Shown: positions 33,665 through 44,400 of the stretch, one piece after another
Numbering within the stretch: position 1 is the first letter of the stretch
Layout of the letters: each line of letters starts with the position of its first letter
Source: Fulvia fulva
Lineage: Eukaryota > Ascomycota > Dothideomycetes > Mycosphaerellales > Mycosphaerellaceae
Direction of reading: 5' to 3'
DNA length: 64,000 nucleotides
NCBI RefSeq assembly: GCF_020509005.1
Contig: NC_063017.1
Coordinates: 620,001-684,000 of the forward strand
Made by a program: the position numbers and the translations under genes
The notes under the pieces: model-generated
Told to the model about the DNA's origin: nothing
What the model saw: the letters and a program-made list of their open reading frames with translations, nothing else
The model's database searches: none

Positions 33665-33680
33665 AAATCTATCTATCTAT
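33665..33680 (+). repeat. CTAT-repeat tail of LINE Y2
   Basis: Abuts the 3' end of the oppositely oriented LINE Y3, so two LINEs meet tail to tail. Confidence 0.7.
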
Positions 33681-36600
33681 ATAGAGGGGCACCGTATTAG
33701 TAAAAACCCCTTCTCCTTCCCGCCTATCTTTTCCCCCTCGTTCTCGTCTAAAATTTCCCTTATTAGGGGTACGCTAGTGTTATAGGCCTGCCCTAATGAC
33801 TACCCTATCTACCACCTACTAGCTTCCGCCTCTTGTCTATCTACTCCTCCGTCTCGCTAGCGAGGCTAAACTACTAGAGGTATCCCTACTATAGTATCTA
33901 CCGAGAGATTCGGCGAATGTTGCCTTTGTCCCTAATAATTGACTTATAGTCTCTCCTTCCCGCTTAGTGCCTCCAATTTCCCCTACCTCTCGCCTACTAC
34001 GGGCATTATAGTAGTATATATTCTAGGTTTTACGATAGGTAGCTATACTAGTAGGCTAGGCTATAGATGTCTAGTACGCGTCTTCTAAATAGGTAGGCCC
34101 TTAACCTAATATGTTCGGACCTGATTTGGATCGCTATGCTTGCCTCGGCCCTTGTCAGGTCCCTATATAGCTAGTAATTATGTCTCTAGAAGGCTCGGAG
34201 CGCTATCGGGCCTATTGTCTTAGGGGGCTTCTTTTTCTAGTCCTGCTCCTATAGGTAGCTCGCTATCTGTTCCGCTAGGCTTTAGGTCTTAGCCTTACTC
34301 CCGCCGGCCTAGCGAGTCCTACGCTCCTCCTCTTTTCGTACTAGCTATTCGGTGCTTGTCTATATAGCCGTAAAGGTAGTAAGGGCGTCTACTATGCCCT
34401 ATAACCTAGTTGTTCCACCTCTCTTTCTATAGTTGCTCTATAAACAATTTCTTACCTTCCTATTATATTACTAGCTATTCGTCCCTTACCCGGTAGTTCG
34501 GCTCGTTTCCGGGTCGAATGCCCCTATACGCTAGTACTAATTCGCGGGCCCTTACGACTATACTAGCGATGACCTTCTATACTAGGTACTATACCGACTT
34601 GCCTAAGTAGGAGGTCCGTAGTCCCTAGATATATAGGTCGATCGGCGGTATAGCGGTCTCGTACTTAAGTATCCTCGTTAGTATCGACTTATATACCCCG
34701 GTAACCTTCCTTAGGCATTAGTTTTAGATCTTCGCTAGCGGCGCGACGAGTCCCTTCGATAGGTAGGCCCTCTCGCCTAAGGACTACACTTAGCTACTAT
34801 AGGTAAGGACTAGCTATATAATAGCCGTATATAGAAGTCGTAACTACCGGAAGTCCGCCCTCTATATAGACGTAGTGAGCCTCTAGTATAATGCTATATT
34901 CTGTTTAGCTTTCCGTAATATTGCCTATACGTACTTCCTCTACCGTAGCGCCGGGTCTACCTATAGTCCGAGGATCCTAAGCTAATTTGCCGGGTTAGTC
35001 GTATACCCCTATATCTAGATAGAAGCTTATATATTGTGGAACCGTGGCCGGCGCGTAAAGTGTATTAGATTGTACTTTTCTAGGGCAAACCGAGCCCCGT
35101 GCCTCCTAGCCTAGTCCTCGTAGATCTTATACTTCTCTTCTAGTAGCCTATAGTTCTCCTTAGTCGAGGAAGACTACGCTAGGATGTTTATGTCGTCTAC
35201 GAAGCCGCTCGTAGCGGTGTTCTAGGATTCTAGGGCTAGGAGTAGCGTCGCTATAAAGAAGAGGAACAGAATAGGTACTAGCGTTAAGCCTTACGGGATT
35301 CTAGTATAGACTACTTGAAATAGGCTTCTATACTAGCCGACTAGGATCGACGTACTACGGTTTTGGAGGTAGGACCGTACGAAGTTGACAAGCTACTTAG
35401 GGAGTCCTTTCGACCTTAGGATATAGAGTAGCCGCGGGTATAACACGTAGTCTAAGGCTCCCGATATGTCTAGGCTAAGTAAGGAAGCCACCTTGTCCCT
35501 ATTCTTATACTAGATAGCCTTTACCTAAGAGGTGATAAGTTCTATCGCGGATAGCGTCGATCGCTATAGGCGCGTACCTATCTAGGTGTCCGGGAGTAGG
35601 GAGTGTTCCTCTACCGCCTCGGAGAGTCTCGTTATAACTAGCTTCTTAAGCGCCTTCCTAAGAGTGTTAAGGAGCGCAATTAGGCGGTACGACTTTACCT
35701 ACGTATAGTCTTCCTCCTACGACTTACTTAGGACTACTATCGTTAATTGTTTAAAAGCTATCGGGTAGTATCCGGTCCGTAGGTAGGCGTTAAAGATCGC
35801 TATAACTACTAGGGCTAGTTGATCTCTACACTTCTTTAGTAGCTCGTTTAGGACCCTATCCGGCCCCGGGGCTTTCTTTGCCGGTAACTTCCTTAGTATA
35901 GCGGCAACTTCTCCCTCGGACACCTCCTATTAGACCGCGATACTAGGGGCTAGGGGAGTAGAGCTATTTATATTGCTTAGATTAGCCTCGACTCGGGGCG
36001 GGAACAACTTACTAGCTAGTAGACGCGCCTTGGCCTCGGAGTCGCTAACCGGGCCACTAGGCGATTATAGCGCTAGGATAGAGAAGGAGGGGCCCTATAT
36101 AGGGTCCTATCGGGCCTATTTCGCTAGCTTCTACATCCTCTCTAGCTTGCCGGCGATTTCTTCTACTATAGCCCTCTAGCCGACTACTTTCTCCCTCCGT
36201 ATTATAGCTTTCTTCTATTAGTATGCCTCTCTATATACGTTCTAGGCCTCCTCGCTATAGCTGCTCGTCCACACCCGGCGGGCTCTCCTTACTTCTCTTA
36301 CTACCGTAGTGTACTCCGGCGTCTAGTATAGTTTAGACTATGTCGTTAGTTAGGTAAGCGGAACGTAAAGTAAGGTCGCTTTTCTTATTTCGTCTATCAA
36401 CCCCTAGACTACTTCGTCTATCTCGTCTTTACTATTATATTACTACTACGCGATCTAGACTAGCCTCTTAGAGTTATCGAGGTACGCCTAGATATTGGCC
36501 TAGTAGGCCTTTCCCTAGTTTAGCTTAGGGGTTCTCGCTAGTATACGTTATATCTATATCGTAATAGAGGTCCTAACTAGTATATAGTCTAACGACGCCT

Positions 36601-38725
36601 CGAGTTTATGTTCGATCCTATAGTAGGTTACCGTATAGTAGTAGCTATCTAAGATCTAGGAGAGGTCGATCGTGCCTTAGAGTCCCCCTCTCTTCTAGGT
36701 GCCTAGGTCCTTCGGGGTATTAAGGGCAATTACGTTGCTCGCTATCAAGTCGAGTACTTCGTCGGCTATAGGGTGCGGCTATATAAGGCTTTCCTAGGAA
36801 GGGTAGTATATATTAAAGTCTCCTACTACGATGTAGTACCCTTGTCTCTTAAGCGTACTGTCTAGGTGTCTATAGACCCCTAGGTCGCGGCTAGACCTCG
36901 AGGCTAGCGGTTGTATATATAGGTTGTGTATCTAGGTGCTACCTACGTAGAGGGAGGTAATATCGCCCCCGCCTTCTTCGTCTACGTAGTATACTACCTC
37001 CTAGTCGGATTCTAGTATGTCCTTACTAATATAGAAGCACGTACGGGGTCTACCGTCGCCTCGTAGGTATATCGTATAGCCTAGTAACTTATAGGTCGTT
37101 AGTCTCTTATAGTGCGGGTTAATCTATAGCTCCTAGATTATAAGGACGTAGGGGACGCGCGGGTCCGCCTCGTGTAGGAAATGGTTCTAGACTATATCCT
37201 TGCTATAGTTGACGTTATACTAGATGATACTAAGCGTGTCGAGGCTAGTTATTAGCATCGACAATCATTTCCTCTATATCGTCCTATATCCTACTACCCT
37301 ATACGTCCTAGTCTACGCCTATCGGCTATATACTAAAGGGGAGCCGGGCCTAGTTAGATTCCCTCGCCGTAGCTAGTAGAGCACGTGGCCTCCCGTACGC
37401 CCTAGGTTACGTATCCTTTATATCGTTCTCGGCCCTAGGGCGCTTATACCCGACCGCCGCTAGTTAGTTCCGGTATAGGCTAGCCTTACGGTCGCCGTAG
37501 AATCTTAGGGCGACGGTTCTGTTTATAATTGCCTTATTTTTCGCTAGTTTCTACTATAGGCATTCCGTACTATACGATAGGTAGTACCCCGGACAGTTCG
37601 CGTACCGTCTCGTAGTCGATATATAGTCCCTAGATATATAGTCTCCTATATAGTTCGAGCAGGCCTACTTGTTTATGTACGTATAGGTTTGGTGTCTATA
37701 CTGTTAGCATTTGAAGCATTAGAGGACACGAAAGGATAAGGAGTGCTTTTCTACTATCTTAAGGCTATATTACTAGACTAGGCCTTATTCTATCGCTAGA
37801 TCCGCCGCTTTCGCGTCTTATAGCTATACTATTAGCGCCGAGGCCTTCTTGCCTTCTGGCCATTTCCTATAGAGCCAAGTCGCCTTCTGGATTAGAGAGT
37901 TAAGATTGACCGGGTTGTCCTCTTAGAGAGCGCGTAGGTGACCCTAGTTAGTTAGGTCAAACTCCTTAGGTATGTCGTGGACTAGGATCGTGAATTGTTT
38001 CGTTAAGACCTTCGCTAATGCCGTAACCTTAGATGCCTACTATAGCTATACCTCTAGGTACCTCCTAGTAGTAGTAGAGCTAGTATAGATCTATAGAGTA
38101 CCGTTAGACTATTAGTTCACTACGACTACCCCTAGTTAGTTAATTCGTTAGGCGAGCTCCTTGTTCGATAGCTTCGTAACTTCGGCCTAGTCTTCCTTTA
38201 CTACAATACGGATCGTAACTATATCGTACGTTAGGCGGGGGCCTAGTATCGATGCCGCGACCGATGCCTAGCTATAGGGGTGTTGATTCCGGGTGGCCTT
38301 ACTAATTGCCTAGGACGTCGTCCTTATTTCTTATTACCCTCGGTAATACGATAGTATAAGCGCCGTACGTAGCTAAGTAATTATTACCTATAGAGACCGG
38401 TAAGGGAGCTGATCGTTAGTTTCTATACTTTTTACGTCCTCTATAAGTTGCTACTAGTTATCTTAGGGGGGCTTCGCCTATAGGGCCGTAGGCGCCGTTA
38501 GTACCGTAGCCTAGGCTACTATTACCTAGGAGTTGCCTAATGTAGCTAGGCACCTCCGCGGCGTTTAGAGCTAAAGAAATAGGGTGAAGAGAGCTTTAAG
38601 CTGTCCAGATTAAATAAGGTAGAACTCCCTTAGTCCTAGGGGTAGTGGCCTGCTTTATATATCGTTAGAATGGCCTTAATAAGAGCTTTCGAATATGTCT
38701 TGTTTTGGCGTAGAGATCGATAAGC
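33681..38725 (-). mobile_element. LINE Y3: family Y body with a family X 3' end (chimera), RIP-degraded
   Basis: From its 5' end (about 38725) to 34385 it is collinear with LINE Y on the minus strand: 5' region, ORF1 (about 37240-38020), endonuclease (about 36480-37230) and RT (about 35160-35920, with 'FVDDINILA' near 35170-35200). At 34380-34384 it switches to LINE X sequence, which continues to 33681 and lacks the last ~95 bp and tail of X. A 68-codon open piece of RT survives at 35717-35923 ('KKAPGPDRVLNELLKK' block). The element is otherwise full of TAG/TAA. Confidence 0.75.
35717..35923 (-). pseudogene. LINE Y3 RT fragment still open
   Basis: 68 open codons covering the first RT block (Lys-Lys-Ala-Pro-Gly-Pro-Asp) of a LINE RT. 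Flanking sequence in the same frame is closed by RIP stops, so this is a surviving piece, not a gene. Confidence 0.7.
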
Positions 38726-38772
38726 GTTTTTCTCTCGTTATTTATCTATAAGTTTAGGCCTTAATAATACGT
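38726..38772. other. Unassigned spacer between LINE Y3 and LINE X-B
   Basis: About 47 bp not shared with the other Y or X copies. It may be the remnant of the target or extra 5' sequence of Y3. Confidence 0.4.
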
Positions 38773-38962
38773 ATATAGATAGATATTTCATTAAGCTATT
38801 ATAGTGCCCTTTGGCCTATATAGCTATACTATCTTGTTTTCGTATATATAGAGGGGAAACCGTATTAGTGAAAACCCCTCCTCCTTCCCGCCTGTCTTTT
38901 CCTCCTAGTTATTGTCTTAATTTTCCCTTATTAGGGGTACGCTAGTGTTATAGGCCTGCCCT

Positions 38963-39146
38963 TGTCACGGGCAGCCCGCGACCCCTCACTGTAGCTGCGT
39001 CGGCCCGGCTGAACCGCGGACCTTCTGCATCGGGTTAGCGCGGCTTGGCTTTACTTTATAACTTCGCCGCGCCTCGCGCTCCTCTTTCGTAGCTTCGTAG
39101 AACAACAACTATCTCATTCGGACCCTATGGTACGCGCGCCCTTACA
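38963..39146 (+). repeat. Gypsy-B 5' LTR with promoter
   Basis: 184 bp, identical to 46002-46185. TATA-like TTTATAA at 39055-39061. GTAGAACAA at 39097-39105 is complementary to the sequence just inside the LTR. Confidence 0.96.
39055..39061 (+). promoter_or_regulatory. TATA-like box in Gypsy-B 5' LTR
   Basis: TTTATAA, about 42 nt upstream of GTAGAACAA, a possible start region of the element RNA. Same position in every LTR of Gypsy-A and B. No experimental support. Confidence 0.45.
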
Positions 39147-39148
39147 GT

Positions 39149-39157
39149 TTGTTCTAC
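39149..39157 (+). other. Gypsy-B candidate primer-binding site (self-priming)
   Basis: TTGTTCTAC, two nt after the LTR end, perfectly complementary to 39097-39105. The 2-nt gap fits the usual two bases removed by integrase. This agrees with the Tf1/sushi group, whose RNA 5' end primes its own reverse transcription. Confidence 0.6.
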
Positions 39158-39282
39158 CTTACTACCCAGATCGCGGATCTAGGTAAGGGACGCGTAACAA
39201 CAGGAACAGACAGAACCGCAGAACTCGAGAACGCGCAGAGCCGCATCAGAACACAGAACACGGTAAGGCGCACAGCGCGCAG

Positions 39283-41409
39283 ATGCCTAGAGAACGCAAC
39301 GCGGCGACACCATCAGCAGGTGGTCGCGCGCTCGTAGACAGTCAGGATACAGGCACCGTCACGCCTCCCCCGAACCCAGACAACATGACTTCACAAACAG
39401 CGAACGGCGGCATGCGACCGCTACCTAAGCCTAAGGGCAAAAGCAAGCAGCGCACATCTCTTTTCCCCGACCTCTCCTCTTTTCCTCAGAGTCAGACACA
39501 GGACGACAACCGGCGGGTCACAGTAGACACCGGTGTCGCGCTACAACAAGAGATTGATAAAGCTTACCAGAAGGCCTTCGAGCGAGAAGAAGGTGGTGAG
39601 ATTGACTTTACAGAACTGTTCGAGTTCAAGCTCGAAGAGAACCCAGGCGGCGACCCAGACGAGGTGTATCTATCACTCGACGAGGCAGAACACATTCTCG
39701 CATCCGAATACCAGAATGTCACCCCAGACAACCTCACGACCCTTGCATCCCAACACCCGAAGACCACCCACGACTTCGTGCTACAAGCAGTCAACACGGC
39801 AATTACTAAGGGCAGACAACTCGATGTAATGGAGCGAGCCAACGACCTCCAGAACACCCAGTACACCACGCTGTACACCGAATACGACCGCATCTACAAG
39901 ATGCTGCGAAGTGAAGAGCTTGTCACACAGAAAATGGCAGCAGATCTCAAGAGCAAGAAGGATTGCGACCCAGCTAAGTTGCAAGAGCTGGGGAAGAAAT
40001 ACAAGGAAGCCAACAACCTGTGCAAGCAGTTCAGCGAGATCTGCGAGAAGGAGAAGAAGAAGGCACAAGATGCTGAGGCGAAGAACCAGGCCCTACAACA
40101 AGAAGTCGATGACCTGAAGGCTCGGCTTGAGGCAGGAGACACCACACAGAACGGAGGTAGGGGCCGCTCAGGCCGCCGACCCTCTCGTTCCCGCCCACGC
40201 GAGACCTCACTCGAGCAGCTATTGCGTAGGTATCGCGAAGCTGCTGGTGGAGGGGGCGGTGGCGGTGGTGGTGATAACGATAACGATGGAGACGACGATG
40301 ACCGTGGCGACAATGGCCGAGGACGTGACAACGACCGTCCGCGACCAGGACCCAACAACAGTCGTGACTCGAGAATGCGCAACACCCGCACCCAGACACC
40401 ACTGGTTGACCTTCCAGAACGTCTCTTCACCATTGACCGCACCCTCACTCGCGGCATGGAGATCGGCAAGGGTGTGCCCGACCCTAAGCACTTCAAGAAC
40501 GATGACGACCCCAATTTCGACAGCTGGTACAGCAGTGTTCTCCTAAAGCTGACTGTAGCAACCTTCCGCACTGAGGCAGATGGTCTGCGCTTCGTGTATG
40601 GGTGGACACAAGGTGATCCTCAGCGAAGCATCAAGCCGAGGATCCCTGTGCCTGGACAGCAGTCCTTCAACGAGTTCAAGACTGGAGAAGAGTTATTAGA
40701 CTGGATGACACGCCAATATGGCACACGCAATGAGGGAACCAAGGCTATGGTTGACATTGCTACCTGCAAGCAAGAACAAGGCGAAACCTTTGTAGCCTTC
40801 CATGCCCGCTACTCGAAGTTGCGCGCCTGGATGTCATGGACCGATGAGACCGAGCTCATGCTGTTCCGTAACCGACTGAACCGCAAGTACTTCATCAAGA
40901 CCTTCGGCGACCGCGAAGTCGACCGCCGCCTAGACAGCATGCAAGACGTTATCGAGGAGTGCACCGCACTGGACGAGAGTTTCTACGAGACAGATCGACT
41001 ATACCCGCAGAAGGAGCGCCCCCGGGGCAATGGCAACTCGAACAGCAATGGCGGCCAGAACAACCAGAACAACGGCAACGCAGTTGCTAGTGCCGCTGCC
41101 GGTGTAGCAGGTGCCTTGGTACAGCGCCCACTACAGTACGCTGGTACCAAGAAGAAGGAGGATCTGCCGACACATCTACAGAACCTGCCTACGCTCAACC
41201 GTGAGCAGCGCGAAGACCTTAAGAAGCAGGGTAAGTGCTACCGCTGCCGTACAGGTTCTCACGTGTCGACCAACCCTGAATGCCCAATGTATGGGTACGA
41301 TGGCGACTATCGCCCACCGCGTCCACGCAATACCACGCCGAATCCGAACGCGAACCTCAGTTCCCTAGCCGCCGATCCGCGGCAGGGAAATGGCACGACC
41401 GCTGCCTAA
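39283..41409 (+). CDS. gag: Gypsy-B gag: capsid/nucleocapsid polyprotein
   Basis: 708 codons. The frame is open from 39187 and the first ATG is at 39283, so the start is well supported; an apparent earlier ORF in another frame starts at TTG and is not needed. Domain order is as in Gypsy-A: Pro/Thr-rich start, coiled coil (about 185-285), Gly run plus acidic/Arg stretch (about 322-352), Gag core (about 400-600), and zinc knuckle C652/C655/H660/C667 with a six-residue last gap. It carries L47, P230 and S296, where Gypsy-A has P, L and L. The stop codon (41407-41409) lies in the loop of the frameshift stem. Confidence 0.95.
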   Translation: MPRERNAATPSAGGRALVDSQDTGTVTPPPNPDNMTSQTANGGMRPLPKPKGKSKQRTSLFPDLSSFPQSQTQDDNRRVTVDTGVALQQEIDKAYQKAFEREEGGEIDFTELFEFKLEENPGGDPDEVYLSLDEAEHILASEYQNVTPDNLTTLASQHPKTTHDFVLQAVNTAITKGRQLDVMERANDLQNTQYTTLYTEYDRIYKMLRSEELVTQKMAADLKSKKDCDPAKLQELGKKYKEANNLCKQFSEICEKEKKKAQDAEAKNQALQQEVDDLKARLEAGDTTQNGGRGRSGRRPSRSRPRETSLEQLLRRYREAAGGGGGGGGGDNDNDGDDDDRGDNGRGRDNDRPRPGPNNSRDSRMRNTRTQTPLVDLPERLFTIDRTLTRGMEIGKGVPDPKHFKNDDDPNFDSWYSSVLLKLTVATFRTEADGLRFVYGWTQGDPQRSIKPRIPVPGQQSFNEFKTGEELLDWMTRQYGTRNEGTKAMVDIATCKQEQGETFVAFHARYSKLRAWMSWTDETELMLFRNRLNRKYFIKTFGDREVDRRLDSMQDVIEECTALDESFYETDRLYPQKERPRGNGNSNSNGGQNNQNNGNAVASAAAGVAGALVQRPLQYAGTKKKEDLPTHLQNLPTLNREQREDLKKQGKCYRCRTGSHVSTNPECPMYGYDGDYRPPRPRNTTPNPNANLSSLAADPRQGNGTTAA

Positions 41410-44400
41410 GCGTGGTAGACAGCGGTCACCCGAACTTCCTAGGACAGAAAGAGCATGAGATTGAGAGACACGGAACGCAAGAGACGGTAACAGACTATAG
41501 TGAGGAGCTTAAGATATCGGCATGCGCACTGGATAAGCAACAGCCAGCTGTGTACCCTCACATAGTGTTACCCGTAATGATACAACAGAGAAAGGCTCGA
41601 GGCCTTGTAGATTCTGCTTCCACCTCTCTCTTTCTTGACTGGAAATTCACACGCAAATACACAATACCCCTGATCCCTTTGACGCAAAGCCGACGACTAA
41701 CACTGGGAGATGGAACGGCTACTGCGCGGCAGATTACACACGCGGCCCCTGTAGACGTAGTCATAGGCGATCATCACGAGCAAATGTTATGCTACGTCAC
41801 CGACCTCGAATACGACATCGTCTTTGGCCTGCCGTGGCTTACAGCGCACAACCCAAACATCTTCTGGGAGACAGGCGAGGTGGCATTCAGGTCGGATTAC
41901 TGCTTTGGTCACTGTCTACAGAATAAGACACCGACAACAGTGCAATCCCTGAACCACCGCGAGAAGAAGAAGCAGGCACCAGTACGGTACGGACCAGAGC
42001 CCTTCACTGGAGATGTAGCGAGCTTCACAGCAGGAGGAGCAGAGCTGAATGCCTCATCATATGACCTGGAAGACATAGACGATGAAGAAGTGGACTGCCA
42101 GGGCGTTTCTCAACGCGCGTGGGGGATGTACGCGCACCGGCCTGGGGCTGAGTGCTTCTACATCATGCCCACTAGGCGTGAGAGCGACGGCGGAGAGCTT
42201 AAGCTGAGTGCAATGGCTGCTGATGATCTGGACCAATTCTTGAACAAGCAGTTCAATCACAACCCGAAGGAGAAGTTGCCGCCAATGTACCACGATATTG
42301 CGGACGCTTTCTCAGCTAAGGATCATGAAGGACTCCCACCTCACCGACTAGGCGTAGATCATGAGATTCACATTAAGCCTGATGGTCCACAAGAGCCACC
42401 ATACCGCAAGCCCTACGGCCTAGCTGAGAAGGAGAACGAGGCAGTTAAAAAATGGCTAGACGAGCAAACATCTGAAGGGAAGGTGCGGAAAGCAGGGCAA
42501 AAGACGAACCAGTCTCCTGCACCAGTGCTAGTGGTACGTAAGCCTGGAGGTGGGCTGCGTGTTTGTATCGACTACAGAGGATTGAATGCGATCACTATCA
42601 AGAACCGGTATCCGATTCCCTTGATACAAGAGACGCTCAACCGCATGCACGGCAAGAAGTACTTCACAAAGCTGGACATTGTAGCAGCCTTCAACAAGTT
42701 ACGGATAGCTGAAGGGCACGAGTGGTTGACAGCGTTTGCGACACGATACGGCATCTACGAGTGTCTAGTGTTGCCATTCGGCTTGTGCAACGGACCAGCA
42801 TCGTTCCAATCATACATCAACAAGGTCTTGCAAGAACACCTAGACGACTTTGTGTCGGCCTACCTGGATGACGTACTTATCTTCAGTGACACCTTGGAGG
42901 AGCACATTGAACACGTGCGGAAGGTTCTCACCAAGCTACGCGATGCAGGACTTACAGTGGACATCGACAAAAGCGAATTCCACCAACAGAAGGTGAAGTA
43001 TCTTGGGCTAATCATAACCCCTGACGGCATCGAGATGGACCCCGAGAAACTCGAATGTATTCAGACATGGGAAGCTCCTGAGAACCTGAAGGATGTCCAG
43101 GCCTTCCTTGGATTTGCCAACTTCTACAGGCGATTCATCGAAGCATTTTCGCGCATAGCTGCTCCTCTCACAAACCTGACCAAGTCGGACGGACCAAGCA
43201 ATCACAAGAACAGAAGGATTCAATGGTCACTAGATTGCCAACGAGCCTTTGACAATTTGAAAGCTGCGTTCAGCAAAGCCGGCATGCTCGCACATTACGT
43301 GCCAGGCAGGGAAACAGTAATAGAGACAGATTCTTCAGATTTTGTGAACGCCGGCGTGCTTTCGCAGTATGACGAGAATGGTGTGCTACATCCTGTGGCC
43401 TTCTACTCGAAGAAGTTGAGTCCACAGGAGTGCAATTATGAAATCTATGATAAGGAACTGTTAGCCATCATCAAGGCTTTTGAGGAATGGAGACCCGAGC
43501 TCGCCTGCGAGGCAGATGATGAGGACTCACAGCCAGTCAAGATTTACACCGACCACAAGAACCTGGAATACTTCATGACGACAAAGCAGCTAAATCGGCG
43601 ACAAGCGCGTTGGGCTGAGTTCTTGTCACAGTTCAACTTCAAGATAATATACCGTCCAGGACTTCAAGGTACAAAGCCAGACAGCCTGACGAGACGCAGC
43701 CAGGACCTTCCGCAGGGGGTGGACGACCCTCGGAACCAGCATCAGCATCAGACATTGCTGCCTCCTAAGCGATTCCTTAAGATCGCCTCACTACAGGCAA
43801 CAGTAGAAGATGCGCCGGAAGAAGAGGAACTAGTACCGCTAAACCCTGAAGCTGAAGAGTTTATGCCTACAGAACGAGATGCGCCTACTGAACAACCGGC
43901 GACGCGTGAAAGTCAGCGGGAAGCCGAACTCGAGTATCGAATGTCGACGGCGTACGTAACCGATAACGAGCTCAAGACCGCGATTAAGGACCTGCAGAAA
44001 GACCGCACTCCTACACTGCTACAGAGAGCGAAGATTCACCCAGCACACTGCAAAGTGGATGGCGACCTGCTATATGTTCGAAACCAATACGACGGCTGGA
44101 GCTTATGGGTACCAAATGACCAAGCTTTACAGACCAGGATAATCAAGATAAACCATGACGCTCCAGCAGCAGGCCATCCAGGACGAGCTCGCACTTATGA
44201 ACTCGTAGCACGTGAATTCTACTGGCCTGGATTAGCGAGATCCGTGCGCAGATACACCGCGAATTGCCGCACCTGCCGTACAACAAAATCTCTGCACTCC
44301 CAGCCACTAGGATTACTACAGCCACTTCCTGTTCCAGATCGGCCTTGGAAACACATTGCAGTCGACTTCGTTGTCGGACTCCCAGACAGCACTCTTGACG

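Larger units (their letters stand above)
22999..33680 (+). mobile_element. LINE family Y, copy Y2, split by LINE Y1
   Basis: The 5' 700 bp (22999-23697) and the rest (29426-33680) are one element separated by LINE Y1. The left part ends and the right part begins with the same bases, TATTAGCGAAGGT, and together they align collinearly with Y1. ORF2 (about 30230-33540) reads as AP-like endonuclease, then RT, then a C-terminal domain, all broken by stops. Y2 has more TpA where Y1 still has CpA, so it was mutated longer, as expected for the host of a nested insertion. Two antisense shadow ORFs near 31265 and in the related copy at 35973 are not genes. Confidence 0.85.

Noticed and set aside
35973..36179. 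68-69 codon ORFs in LINE Y3 (plus) and Y2 (31265-31474, minus)
   Set aside because: They are antisense to LINE ORF2, similar to each other only because the LINEs are copies, and survive because RIP stops fall in the other strand's frames.
39149..39337. 62-codon ORF just after the Gypsy-B 5' LTR (and 11490-11678 in Gypsy-A)
   Set aside because: It starts at TTG, overlaps the primer site and gag in another frame, and has no family features. Gag has its own good ATG at 39283.
39894..40571. 225-codon ORF antisense to gag (and 10256-10933)
   Set aside because: It is an Arg/Ser/Pro-rich shadow of gag's coiled coil and Gly/Asp stretch; low complexity and no recognisable fold.
41417..41430. Asp-Ser-Gly at pol residues 47-49 as the protease active site
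   Set aside because: The hydrophobic spacing and the closing IVFGLPWL block fit the D-S-A at residues 111-113 instead.
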